This document shows, one piece after another, positions 52,492-62,592 of a stretch of DNA of 64,000 bases. The notes under the pieces are model-generated. The model did not search any database and was not told the DNA's origin. It saw nothing but the letters and a program-made list of their open reading frames with translations. A program made the position numbers and the translations under genes. This stretch comes from Chitinophagaceae bacterium (lineage in GTDB: Bacteria > Bacteroidota > Bacteroidia > Chitinophagales > Chitinophagaceae), in NCBI GenBank assembly GCA_019638595.1, contig JAHBTJ010000011.1, forward strand, positions 186,001-250,000. The letters run 5' to 3'. Numbering within the stretch: the stretch's first letter is position 1; every line of letters starts with the position of its first letter.

Positions 52492-53601
52492 ATGGCAAAA
52501 CATACCAAAAGCAAACAAAAATCTATCCTGAAGCCCGAATCGCTTACGTTCCTGAAAAATTATATCAATAACGCGTCTCCTACCGGTTTTGAAAGCAGCG
52601 GACAAAAATTATGGCTGGAATACCTGGAGCCTTATATAGACAGCAGCTTTACAGATCCCTACGGCACAGCAGTAGGAGTGATCAACCCCAATGAAAAATT
52701 TAAAGTAGTAATTGAAGCGCATGCAGATGAGATCAGTTGGTTTGTTAACTATATTACCAATGACGGATTGATTTACCTGAAACGCAATGGTGGCGTGGAT
52801 CACCAGATCGCGCCGGGCAAGCGGGTTATTATTCACGGCAAAAAAGGGGTAGTGAAAGCGGTATTTGGTTGGCCGGCTATCCATACCCGTTTGGGAGGAG
52901 GAGAAAAGGAAGCCCAGCCAAAAGTGGAGAACCTGTTCCTGGATGCGGGCGCCAGGAATAAAAAGGAAGTAGAAGACCTGGGTATACATATTGGAGCGGT
53001 AGCCACCTACGAGGAAGGTTTCGACGAGCTGGCTTATAACTATTATATAGGCAGGGCCATGGACAACCGCGTTGGCGGATTTATGATCGCTGAAGTAGCA
53101 AGACTGCTGAAAGAAAACAAGAAGAAGCTGCCGTTTGGTTTATATATAGTAAACGCGGTACAGGAAGAAATTGGACTGAGAGGCGCAGAAATGATAGCCC
53201 GCCGCATTAAACCCGATGTTGCTATTATTACCGATGTAACGCACGACACTACCACACCCATGATCAATAAGATCATAGAGGGTGATGTAGCTTGTGGTAA
53301 GGGACCGTCGCTGGCGTACGGCCCTGCTGTGCATAATAAATTGCTTGAATTTGTACAAAAAGCGGCTTCTGATAATAAAATACCCGTGCAATTAAGAACA
53401 GTAAGCCGCAGCACCGGTACCGATACCGAATCTTTTGCTTACGCGAATGACGGCTGCCCTTCGGTGCTGATATCTATTCCCTTGCGGTATATGCACACTA
53501 CCGTGGAAATGCTGCATAAGGATGATATTGAAAATACGATCAGGCTCATGTACGAAACCCTGCTGGCTTTAACTCCCAAAACAAAGCTGAGCTATTTGTA
53601 A
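52492..53601 (+). CDS. M42 family aminopeptidase
   Basis: A 369-residue cytoplasmic metallopeptidase of family M42 (glutamyl aminopeptidase/tetrahedral aminopeptidase type). Metal and catalytic residues are in the usual places: EAHADEISWF, GRAMDNRVGGFM (bridging Asp), VQEEIGLRGAE (catalytic and metal Glu), TDVTHDTT and MHTTVEML. It would trim peptides in a dodecameric shell. It stands 32 bp downstream of the UbiA-like gene. Confidence 0.93.
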   Translation: MAKHTKSKQKSILKPESLTFLKNYINNASPTGFESSGQKLWLEYLEPYIDSSFTDPYGTAVGVINPNEKFKVVIEAHADEISWFVNYITNDGLIYLKRNGGVDHQIAPGKRVIIHGKKGVVKAVFGWPAIHTRLGGGEKEAQPKVENLFLDAGARNKKEVEDLGIHIGAVATYEEGFDELAYNYYIGRAMDNRVGGFMIAEVARLLKENKKKLPFGLYIVNAVQEEIGLRGAEMIARRIKPDVAIITDVTHDTTTPMINKIIEGDVACGKGPSLAYGPAVHNKLLEFVQKAASDNKIPVQLRTVSRSTGTDTESFAYANDGCPSVLISIPLRYMHTTVEMLHKDDIENTIRLMYETLLALTPKTKLSYL

Positions 53602-53623
53602 CCCGTAATATTTAAAACTGCTT

Positions 53624-54151
53624 ATGTTCCTTTACAAGCTGTATCGCTACAAACGCAGCCTTTTTGCTTTGGCTGTAGCCGGTTGTTTGATACAGCTTGT
53701 AATTTTTTATAAACAGGGAGCTGTAGCCACTCCTTTTTTTAATTATGGAATGTATTCCGAAAAAATTTTGTCTAAAGATCAATATGAGATATACAAGGTA
53801 TATGTTAACGGGGAGTTATTAAAAGGAGATGATTACAGCATACAGGAATGGGATAAGATATATGTGCCTGTGTACATGTATTATGCTAAAGACACTACGA
53901 ACGAGCTGATGATTGAAGTGCGCAACCGGTTGCTGTTGAAGCTGCAGTTAAAAGGGCTTGAAGCCGATAACCGTTATTTTGAGAACAGGGAATTTAACGA
54001 CGAGGCGTTTATTGAATGGTATGCTGCATACCTGTGCGGCTTTTCGGGGCATTCATCACAAAATATCAGGGTCATAAAACAAAACTATCAATGGAATGGG
54101 CAACAACTGCTACCGGCAGATTCCATAGTGCTGTTTCAATACCGGCAATAG
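53624..54151 (+). CDS. Hypothetical single-pass membrane protein
   Basis: A 175-residue protein with one N-terminal hydrophobic segment (about 12-32) and a soluble remainder facing the periplasm (YSEKILSKDQYEIYKVYVNGE, WDKIYVPVYMYYAKDTTNEL). No known domain is seen. It is followed 29 bp later by a polytopic membrane protein gene, and the two probably work together. Confidence 0.7.
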   Translation: MFLYKLYRYKRSLFALAVAGCLIQLVIFYKQGAVATPFFNYGMYSEKILSKDQYEIYKVYVNGELLKGDDYSIQEWDKIYVPVYMYYAKDTTNELMIEVRNRLLLKLQLKGLEADNRYFENREFNDEAFIEWYAAYLCGFSGHSSQNIRVIKQNYQWNGQQLLPADSIVLFQYRQ

Positions 54152-54180
54152 CGTACCGGCAGCAAACAAAGGTCATTTAC

Positions 54181-54987
54181 ATGTACCTCTTTGTAAGCCT
54201 GCTGTTGTGTGCCGACAGGTGGTGGAATGGTATGCTGTTATCGCAACTGCAGCCTGCCTTCTTTGTAACTCCCATGAATGTAACAGCCTGGGCGCTGATG
54301 TTTACCGGTATTCACGAGCTGTTCATGAACAATCAACCTGCCTGCCTTTTCGCCGACCTGCTGTTAGTTGCTTTTCCGGTTATGTATACTTTATTGCACA
54401 TAAAGCAATATGCGAAGGCAAAGATAATGCTGGGCGGTTGTATGCTGGTTTTTAATTTTGTGTATGCGCAATGCTACACGCTTTATCCCTCCAATTCAAT
54501 AGAAGGGCATATTGGCTGGATGTTGTTCCCGGTAGTATTGATGTGCCACCGGCTTACTGACTTTAGCTTTGCCCTGCAGGTAATCCGTTTTGTTTTTTTG
54601 TTTTTTCTTGCTACTGCCGGTGTGTGGAAAATACGTAACGGAGGTATTTTTAATCCTGGGCAGATGAGCGGTGTATTGCTGCTTCAGCATTCGCAATTAC
54701 TGGCTACGGCGCCGTCTTCTTTCCTGGCGGAAATATATTACTGGCTGATCAGTCACCCAGCAGTGGGTTACCTGCTATACCTGGCAGCTACTTTGCTGGA
54801 GCTTTTTTTTATAGTGGGCTTTTTTACCAGGAAAGCCGACAGGTGGCTGCTGTTGTTGTTGTTTATTTTTTTGATAACCGATATACTGGTAATGCGGATT
54901 AAATACTGGGAGATAATGCACCTGGCAATACCGTTATTCTTTAGCAGGTCGGATTTATTCGCTATAGCGGATAAGACATCAAAATAG
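54181..54987 (+). CDS. Hypothetical polytopic membrane protein (HTTM/DoxX-like)
   Basis: A 268-residue protein with about seven hydrophobic segments. ATG 54181 gives the first helix MYLFVSLLLCADRWW; a longer frame begins inside the upstream gene and is unlikely. The arrangement of short amphipathic loops (AGVWKIRNGGIFNPGQMSGVLL) reminds of HTTM-domain proteins (related to vitamin K-dependent carboxylases) or DoxX-like proteins, but no defining motif can be confirmed. Confidence 0.65.
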   Translation: MYLFVSLLLCADRWWNGMLLSQLQPAFFVTPMNVTAWALMFTGIHELFMNNQPACLFADLLLVAFPVMYTLLHIKQYAKAKIMLGGCMLVFNFVYAQCYTLYPSNSIEGHIGWMLFPVVLMCHRLTDFSFALQVIRFVFLFFLATAGVWKIRNGGIFNPGQMSGVLLLQHSQLLATAPSSFLAEIYYWLISHPAVGYLLYLAATLLELFFIVGFFTRKADRWLLLLLFIFLITDILVMRIKYWEIMHLAIPLFFSRSDLFAIADKTSK

Positions 54988-54990
54988 CCG

Positions 54991-55749
54991 TTAATCTTTT
55001 TTTTGCTTTCCCGATTTTTCCGACCCCGGGCTTTTCCTGTTCATGAACTGCCTGTAACTGTCGTTAATGTATACCAGCATTTCCTCACGGGTATTCTTCC
55101 TGCAAAACTCATACGACGGGCGGTATTTGAACATGAATGTTCGCAAAGAATCTCCTGTAAGCCCGGTAATTTTTGCTACATACAAATGCGGAAATTTATA
55201 ATCAATGTAGTATTCCTTTTCCTGTTCTTCGAAGCGTTTTTTAAAACGACGCCGGTTTTTTTCATCTTTTGAAAAGTGGGAGAGAGGACTAAATGTAACG
55301 CCTACTCCGTCTGTGGGCGTATTACCTTTTCCTCCTACCAGCCTGTTGCTTCGCGTACCAAGAACATCCCCGAATTCTTCCATTCTGTTGATGGAGTCTA
55401 CCTGGTAAGCATTCAGGCTACCCACTGAAACTGTTTCCAGCTCAATTACATTCCTGGTCAGTGAAATATCGTAGGTGCCCGCCAGCATGTCTGCCGTAAC
55501 AGTAATGGTATCCGGCAAATATCCAATGCTTGAAAATGCGATCTTATCGCCTGCCGAGGCGCTTATTTTATAGTTGCCTCCCATATCGCTTTGGGAAAGC
55601 CCCTGTCCGGAAAGATTTCTTACGCTGGCGCCCATTACTACGCGGTCGTATATATCATCTATTATCTTTCCTTTTAAAACAGTTTGCGAAAAGGCTTTGC
55701 CTGTAAAAGCGCTTGCACACAAATAAATCAACAACCATTTGCTTTTCAT
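54991..55749 (-). CDS. Exported carboxypeptidase-regulatory-like domain protein
   Basis: A 252-residue protein with a signal peptide (about 1-21, ending FSQT). Residues 24-110 form one carboxypeptidase-regulatory-like beta-sandwich (LKGKIIDDIYDRVVMGASVRNLSGQGLSQSDMGGNYKIS, split), the domain that also begins TonB receptors. The C-terminal half is basic and helical (EEQEKEYYIDYKFPHLYVAKI, MFKYRPSYEFCRKNTREEMLVYI). Family function is unknown; it probably sits in the outer-membrane/periplasm space. Confidence 0.75.
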   Translation of the reverse strand: MKSKWLLIYLCASAFTGKAFSQTVLKGKIIDDIYDRVVMGASVRNLSGQGLSQSDMGGNYKISASAGDKIAFSSIGYLPDTITVTADMLAGTYDISLTRNVIELETVSVGSLNAYQVDSINRMEEFGDVLGTRSNRLVGGKGNTPTDGVGVTFSPLSHFSKDEKNRRRFKKRFEEQEKEYYIDYKFPHLYVAKITGLTGDSLRTFMFKYRPSYEFCRKNTREEMLVYINDSYRQFMNRKSPGSEKSGKQKKD

Positions 55750-55816
55750 ACCGAATGCAATTTACAACCTCGCCGGCTAAACAGAGGTACAAAATATTAT
55801 ATCAAACACCGTGCAT

Positions 55817-55889
55817 AAAAAGGGCTGACCCAAAAGATCTCCGGTCGTTTATCCCACGCAATAGCGTTTAACGATCTTTTGGGCCAGCC
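55817..55889 (-). terminator. Long-stem terminator of the minus-strand PUL
   Basis: GGCTGACCCAAAAGATC (55823-55839) pairs with GATCTTTTGGGCCAGCC (55873-55889) at 16 of 17 positions, with a 33-base loop region. On the minus strand it is followed by T residues (complement of 55817-55821). It closes the transcript of the SusD gene. Confidence 0.7.
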
Positions 55890-55916
55890 TGTCAGTTAAA
55901 AGAACAGCGATAATGA

Positions 55917-57509
55917 TCAGTTCCAGTCATTCCTAACTCCTGCGGCAACGGCAGGGTTGTAATTTTTCTCAACGTCGGGTATCGGGAACAGTAAGTGTTT
56001 ATCCTGGAAAGGCTGGGTTCCGTCTCCTGGTTCAGCGCCTCTTTCCACATTGATAATTTCTTTGGCAATACCCCAGCGTATCAAATCAAAATAACGCGAC
56101 TGCTCGCCACATAATTCCAGTTGGCGTTCCCTTTTTAAAATATTCATTGCCGAAGCCTGGTCTCCCAGGCTGGAATATAAGGTAGCGCCTACCCTTGCCC
56201 GCACATCGTTTATGTATCCCAGCGGCTCGCTTCCGGTATTCGACTCCTGGATATAAGTTTCCGCAAGCATCAGCAATACATCCGCGTACCGTATTACCTG
56301 TGCATTAATAGAACTGGCCGGGCCGCCGTACGTATCCACTTCATTATAGTATTGATATTTTTTCCATTTGTAATCACCCTGCTGGTCGTCTGCATTAAAG
56401 GGATAGGGCTTCGAGCCTCCCGGACATAATTCACAATAAACCGTAGCACCTCCACTGGCTGCGTTTCCATAGAATGTTGATTTAGCGCGGGGATCAATAT
56501 AATTACCGGCGCCGGCAGGATTGGGATAAGTAAATGCCTTAACCGCGGCATTGGTAATATATACATTGTTCCAATCTCTGAATCCGTATTCCTGTGCCCT
56601 GTCTGAATGAGTTGCTTTTCCTCCCCAGGTTTCCTGCCCACCGAAAACATAGTACTGGTTTCCTATGCCCCAGTCTGTCCAGGGCCCGTTCATTACCTGG
56701 AAAATGTTTTCAGGGCTTACCTGGTTGTTGCTGCTGAAGAGGTGATCGTAGGAAGGATCCAACTTGTATGTATAAGGGCTCTGTGTGAGCTTTAATAATT
56801 CAGTTCTGGCTTCTCCCCATTTTTTCTGATATAAATAAACCTTCCCCAGCAAGGCGGTGGCAGCGCCTTTGGTAGCTCTTCCCAGGTCGGCTGTGCTATA
56901 AACGACCGGTAAATCATTTTGCGCGTCTTTTAAATCCGTTTCAACGGCTGTCCATATGTTGGCTGCCGGCGAACGCTCCGGGTAGTTATTGGCTACCATG
57001 CTTTCATAATCTGTAATCAAAGGTGCATCGCCCCATAAGCTCACAATATTAAAATAGCTGTATGCCCGTAAAAATTTAGCTTCTGCAACATACTGGTTCA
57101 CTTTGTTTTGATCATCAGCATTGGTGGGGCTCCATGCGTTGGCGCGGTCTATAACAATATTGGCCCTGAAGATCATGCGATACAGCCCTTTCCATAAATC
57201 GCCGATCTGGGGTTGATTGGTGCCAAAAGTATACATGGCCAGTTGAGCCAGGTCGCCTTGCATATTGTTGGTTCGTTTAGCTTCATACCCTGTGAGATCA
57301 AAAATAAAATAGTACTCCCTTGCCCACAGCCCATTGTGCAACAGCGTGGCATAAGTGGCTACGGTTGCCTGGTTGAGCGCATCGCTGTTGTTAAAATATG
57401 TTTCATAAGAATAAGCGCCCTGGCTGTCTATTTCGAGCAATGATTTTTTGCAGGATGTAATGATGGCTATCAGGCTTATGACCACCGTTAATCGTGTAAT
57501 ATATTTCAT
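55917..57509 (-). CDS. SusD/RagB family glycan-binding lipoprotein (second PUL)
   Basis: A 530-residue surface lipoprotein (lipobox ISLIAIITSC, Cys at about 20). SusD features include the N-terminal TPR-like helices (NQATVATYATLLHNGLWAREYYF, GLYRMIFRANIVIDRANAW, FLRAYSYFNIVSLWGDAPLI) and the C-terminal IRYADVLLMLAETYIQES and RQLELCGEQSRYFDLIRWG motifs. It is downstream of the interrupted susC, the normal gene order, and would bind the beta-glucan targeted by the GH9 enzyme. Confidence 0.93.
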   Translation of the reverse strand: MKYITRLTVVISLIAIITSCKKSLLEIDSQGAYSYETYFNNSDALNQATVATYATLLHNGLWAREYYFIFDLTGYEAKRTNNMQGDLAQLAMYTFGTNQPQIGDLWKGLYRMIFRANIVIDRANAWSPTNADDQNKVNQYVAEAKFLRAYSYFNIVSLWGDAPLITDYESMVANNYPERSPAANIWTAVETDLKDAQNDLPVVYSTADLGRATKGAATALLGKVYLYQKKWGEARTELLKLTQSPYTYKLDPSYDHLFSSNNQVSPENIFQVMNGPWTDWGIGNQYYVFGGQETWGGKATHSDRAQEYGFRDWNNVYITNAAVKAFTYPNPAGAGNYIDPRAKSTFYGNAASGGATVYCELCPGGSKPYPFNADDQQGDYKWKKYQYYNEVDTYGGPASSINAQVIRYADVLLMLAETYIQESNTGSEPLGYINDVRARVGATLYSSLGDQASAMNILKRERQLELCGEQSRYFDLIRWGIAKEIINVERGAEPGDGTQPFQDKHLLFPIPDVEKNYNPAVAAGVRNDWN

Positions 57510-57543
57510 ACGTAATAATTATTATAGTTAATAAATGGTGCTG

Positions 57544-60500
57544 TTAAAACCCAAGTTGTATACCTGCAAGAAAGGTACGCGGTTGAGGTATCTGTCCATC
57601 ATCTATACCACGATTGAAAATGAAGGATGCGCCGTTTTGCGCAAATATTTCCGGATCGTAGCCGGAATACCTGGTAATGGTAAACAGGTTTTGCGCGGCA
57701 ACATACAACCTGATGCTTTTAAAGGCTCCCATTGCAAAGCCTGCAATCTTATCCTGCATCAATGTGTACCCGAGTGTAATATTTCTTAAACGGGCATAGC
57801 TGCCATCTTCCAGCCACCAGTCCGATGCCCTGAGGTTACCGCTTGAATTAGCGTTTTGTCCAAGCCTGGGTAAAGAGGCTACATCGCCCTCCTGACGCCA
57901 GCGATCAAGGATTGCGGTAGTGGCATTATGACCGGTTGCCATTACCTGTGTGTTGAATTTAGTGGCGTTCAGCAGTTGTAAGCCGCTTACTCCCGAAAGC
58001 ACAATGTTCAAATCGAAATTCTTATAGTTGATACCCGCATTGAATCCATAAACGATTTTAGGGATCGGGTTGCCCAGGATCTCCTGGTCGGCGGAGGTTA
58101 CTACATTATCGCCATTGAGGTCTTTAAAAATAAAATCTCCCGGCATTAATCCTTCCTGGTATTCAGTGCCGGATGAGCCGGTCTTGGCATTAAGCGCGTC
58201 GATCTCAGCCTGGGTAGAAGCTACTTTGTCCAGCCTGTATCCGTAAAAAGCCCCAATGGCTGAACCGGGAGCAGTATAAGTGAACGTAGACAACTGATCG
58301 AACGCGCCTGCCTGTATAGGTGCTGTGAACTCTCCTCCTAACGACAATACCTTATTCCGGTTAAATGCAACATTGGCGCTGATGGTATAACCAAAATCCT
58401 TTGAAGCCTTATCGGCATATCCAACCTGTAATTCAATGCCTGTATTTTGTGCATCAGCGGCATTAACGGTTTTGGTAGATTGTTCCCCGCTTACACCAAT
58501 GCCGGTGCTGGAAGGAATAGGTACGGATACCAGCAGTCCGGTACTTTTTCTTTTGTACCAGTCAATGGTAACATTGAGTTTGTTGTTGATGAAACCAAGG
58601 TCAATACCAACATCCATTTGGTCGGTTTGTTCCCATTTTAAATTGGGGTTAGCCAATGTGCTGATGGTTGTTCCGGGAATAAATGCTTCATCCGGACCAA
58701 ATGAATATACCAGGTTGCCTGTAGGATTACCCGCAAATGTTAAAGGTTTTATGAGGAAATTGGGGATGTTGTTATTGCCTGTACGACCCCAGCCAATACG
58801 CAGTTTTCCTTCAGACAAAAAGCTTAATCCGGTCTGGATAAAATCTTCGTTGCTGAACCGCCAGGCAAGCCCAACGCCGGGGAAGTTACCAAACCTGTTG
58901 TTGGCGCCAAAGTTGGAAGCTCCATCCCGCCTGAAGCTTGCCGTGAGGATATACTTATCGTCGTAGCTGTAATTTAACCTGGCAAAGTAAGAAATAACAG
59001 AGGGTCTTGCTTAGTTGAAGCTCGACCCATTCACAGTTTGTGTAGGAGCTACGCTGATGTTTTGAATATTATCGTTGGGTATATTGGAACCCAGGCCGCT
59101 CAGGCTGGTGGTATTGCCGGCGCTTAAATAGCTGTTGCCAAGCGTTGCCGATAATGAATGAATACCAACGTGTTTGTCATACGAAAAATAGTTTTCGAAC
59201 GTATAGTAAGAATAATCGCTGTAATACATAGTAGACTGCCTGGCGGCGCCAAGATTATTGGAAGCAGTATGCGGATACTGGTAGCCAAGGTTTCTGCCGC
59301 CTCCTATAGTGGCAGCAAGCTGGCTTCTTAATTTTAAACCCTTGATTATATTCACTTCTCCGTACATCTGCGGAAAGAAAACATATTCTTTATTTTTTTG
59401 TGTTGTAAGATTTATTCCCTGCAATGGATTGTCTACGTTACTGAAGTCATCAATATTGGTAACTATGGAATAGCCGCCTAAAACAGTTTCGTCGTAAACA
59501 GGCTTGTAAGGAGGATAACCGATAGCGGAAATAATATTGCTCATTGAGCCGTTTGTATTGGTTTGCCTGATATTAAGGGTTTGCCCGAACTTGAATCGGC
59601 CTAATGTTTCTTCTAAAGAAAAACGGGCGTTCAGTCTTTTGTTGGTAAGGTTCCTTATGGTAGACTGCTGGGTGATATATCCAACAGACATATTGTATAT
59701 TACTTTTTCGCTGCCGCCGCTGATATTCACATTGTTTTCAGAAACTAATCCTTTTTGAAATATTTCCTTTTGCCAGTCATTACGGTCTGCCAGCACATCG
59801 GGAGTGTTGAATTTGGCCGGAAGAGTAGTGTTACTGGTGGCTGCAAAATCTTTGAGAGCGTCAATATATTGAGCTGCATTCAAAACCTTTTGTTGTTTCC
59901 ATGCCCTGGCAATGCCCCATTGCGACACAACCGTAACTTTTGGAGCACCGGTGCGCCCTCGTTTGGTAGTAACGATCACAACACCGTTGGCAGCCGCGGC
60001 GCCGTATATGGCTGTTGAAGATGCATCTTTAAGAACTGTAATATTTTCTATATCCTGCGAGCTTAAGGTGTTAAATAAATTTTTATCACCCTGTATCCCG
60101 TCAATTACGTACAAAGGGTCTACACTGGTAAAAGAACCTGTGCCGCGCACAATAACCTGGGCATCGGCGCCTGGTGTACCGTTGGTTTGTACTACCTGCA
60201 CGCCGGCTGCTTTACCAATTAAAAGTTGCGATGGGTTGGTAGATGTATTAGCACCGGCTTCTTTGGCAGATACTGTACTAACGGCGCCGGCTACTTCTTT
60301 TCGTTTAGCCGTGCCATAGCCTATTACCACAACCTCCTCAAGTCCTGTTTCAATAAGCTCCAGTGAAACCGATACAGCTATGTCGGTGTTTTTAACGGCT
60401 ACTTCTTTCTCTATATATCCTACGTAAGATATAATAAGAACAGAGTTGGGTTTAGAAATGGAAATTGAAAAGCTCCCTTTTTCATCTGTAAGTACAGAAC

Positions 60501-60666
60501 CCGGGCTGCCTTTTACTTTTACAGTTGCCCCCGATAAAGGAGCGCCATCCGTACCTGTTACTTTTCCATGCACGGTTGATGTGTTTTGCGCCAGAAGGGG
60601 CTTGATTGAAAGGATACCGAGCAGTACCATCACAATCAGTGACGAGATCGTTAGTTTTTTTCTCAT
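57544..60666 (-). pseudogene. SusC-type TonB-dependent transporter interrupted by one in-frame stop
   Basis: Read through, the frame covers 1040 residues: signal peptide, carboxypeptidase-regulatory-like domain (about 28-110), TonB plug (about 115-235, VVVIGYGTAKRKEVAGAVSTV, VLKDASSTAIYGAAAANGVVIV) and barrel to the C-terminal Phe (LAGIQLGF). Codon 552 is TAA (59011-59013); both halves are in the same frame, and the residues on either side (SSFN, then ARPSVISYFARLNYSYDDKYILTASFRRDG in pieces) are the usual barrel sequence SYFGRLNYSYKDKY of this family. No frameshift is involved. It is either a nonsense mutation, a base-call error or a case of readthrough. Its susD partner downstream is intact. 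Confidence 0.85.
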
Positions 60667-60833
60667 AACATTAATAGTTTTAAAATGTAGATATTCAGTA
60701 GTTCTTTCATTCGGTTAGCAGTGTTCTTTTTCCCGGGCGGGTATGGGTGTTCTCTGGTAAGAGTACGTCTTAAACAGGTCAGGCGCCTATGGGCGAATGA
60801 GCGCTTTAGGGAAGGGTTGGTTTATTGATAGGG

Positions 60834-62564
60834 TTAAGGATTCTGTATTTTTTCCATAGCGCCTGCTACGTATACCAGTGGTGCATTCCAGTTGATAGCG
60901 ATTTCATTGGAAGCATAGGAGCAATACCTGTCTGTGTAGGATGTTTCCGTTTCTGTAAATTCATAGTCGCATTTGTCCTGTCGGCCGGGATTGGGACCAC
61001 CCGCTAGAAAACCCGGTACCGGGGCTTCTATGCCATCTGCCTGCGATGGACGATGATGAATATGCATGGGCGATTTGTGACCAAACCCGGTTACAAAACA
61101 ATAACCTGTTGCATTCCTGCCTAAAATATAATCGAGGTTAGATGCTGCGGCTTCCAAATATTTTTTATCATTTACAAGTAAAAAGGTTTTGATCAAAAGC
61201 ATACCCTGGTTCATTGCCACAGCGTTGCTGCCCCATATAAAATCGCGGGGCGACTGTCCCATTACGGTTTTAAAAGCCTTATTGCCACCGGCTGTTAACT
61301 GGTCTGCAAATGCCACCATTTCAGTTAGCAACCTGCTTGTGCTCAGTTTGCTGCCGGTAAATACCGTTGGATATTTTAACGCGGTATATACTCCCATCAT
61401 ATCTGCTTTACTCCACGATGGTACATTCGGAGTAATGTGAATAGCTATATTTTTGTTTTGTATATATTCCGTGCTGCCGGTAGTAACGCTCAGCTCCACC
61501 GCAGCCCAGAACCATTCATCCGAAAGGAATTTATCGCCATATGCTCCTGTGGTTACAGGCGGACTGTATGTTTTATTCATTTCATACTGGTTATATTCAA
61601 CAGACGGGTTGCTAACAGCCCATTGCCAGGCGTACAATGCCGCTTTTAAGCAACTGTCGCCCAGTTCCGGCAGTTGATAGGTGAACTTTGAATAAACCCT
61701 GGCAGCCTGCGCCATTACCGCCGCGAAATCCAGCGTTGCCGCCGTGCTTTTTTGAACAAGATACCGGGGCTCTTTGGTTACGCCCGGCATCACCACTCCA
61801 TCAAATTTCGCATTGGTGCATTTATGGTATACTCCACCGTCGGCCGGATCCTGCATGGTAAGCATCCAGCGCAGGTTATATAATACTTCATCCAGTATGT
61901 CCGGTATATCATTCCCGCTTTCCGGGATGTTCAGGTATAGTTTTTTATAGTATGGAGGAAAGTCTTCGTAAGCAGACAGCAAAGTTGCCATGGTGATACC
62001 GCTGTTTACAATGTATTTATTGTAATCACCGGCATCATACCAGCCACCGGGAGAGGAAAGAACGGTGCCCGCCGGGCGTTGTTTACCGGCGGCCGATGGA
62101 TGAATGAGTACGCTGTCATCCTTATGCCCTGCCGGCCGGCTCCATATGCCGGCATACTGCGCTTCCAGCGGCATTGATACACGCTGGTAGTAGTAGGCTT
62201 TTAAAGCTGCTTTTGATAATTCGTTAAGCACATGTTTGTTTATATGAAAAACAGGTGATTGTGTTTTGCCATACAGCAACGTATAATCTCCCTCTTTTTG
62301 TAAGGATGAAAAATCGGCGATACGGGTACGGGCGGAGGAATATGCGGAAGATATAGTGTCTGATAAAACACCCCTGTACACTGTGTCGTGAGCGGAGCCT
62401 GATACAATGAAAAAATCATTGCCGCTATGTAACCCGGTAACGACTGCAATTTTTCGCGACTGCGGATAGAACCCTTCCTGGTTCAGGTGAATGCCTGTAG
62501 TTTGTGCGTAGCTAACGCATGCGTACATGATCATCACCAGCAAACTAATTCCGGTAATTTTCAT
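60834..62564 (-). CDS. GH9 endoglucanase/cellulase
   Basis: A 576-residue secreted glycoside hydrolase of family 9, which cuts beta-1,4-glucan. The signal peptide (about 1-21, ACVSYAQ) is followed by an N-terminal Ig-like CelD_N domain (about 23-105) and the (alpha/alpha)6 catalytic domain with GGWYDAGDYNKYIVNSG (catalytic Asp pair), HIHHRPSQADG, and the C-terminal SYASNEIAINWNAPLV (catalytic Glu). ATG 62564 was chosen, because the frame start at 62606 is in the gap with no signal-like sequence. It lies between the clan GH-A hydrolase and susC of the minus-strand PUL. Confidence 0.92.
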   Translation of the reverse strand: MKITGISLLVMIMYACVSYAQTTGIHLNQEGFYPQSRKIAVVTGLHSGNDFFIVSGSAHDTVYRGVLSDTISSAYSSARTRIADFSSLQKEGDYTLLYGKTQSPVFHINKHVLNELSKAALKAYYYQRVSMPLEAQYAGIWSRPAGHKDDSVLIHPSAAGKQRPAGTVLSSPGGWYDAGDYNKYIVNSGITMATLLSAYEDFPPYYKKLYLNIPESGNDIPDILDEVLYNLRWMLTMQDPADGGVYHKCTNAKFDGVVMPGVTKEPRYLVQKSTAATLDFAAVMAQAARVYSKFTYQLPELGDSCLKAALYAWQWAVSNPSVEYNQYEMNKTYSPPVTTGAYGDKFLSDEWFWAAVELSVTTGSTEYIQNKNIAIHITPNVPSWSKADMMGVYTALKYPTVFTGSKLSTSRLLTEMVAFADQLTAGGNKAFKTVMGQSPRDFIWGSNAVAMNQGMLLIKTFLLVNDKKYLEAAASNLDYILGRNATGYCFVTGFGHKSPMHIHHRPSQADGIEAPVPGFLAGGPNPGRQDKCDYEFTETETSYTDRYCSYASNEIAINWNAPLVYVAGAMEKIQNP

Positions 62565-62592
62565 TGTAACCTGTTTAGTTTTTATAAGGTTC

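Noticed and set aside
57544-60666. Frameshift in the second susC
   Set aside because: The codons before and after 59011-59013 are in the same frame; the break is a single nonsense codon.
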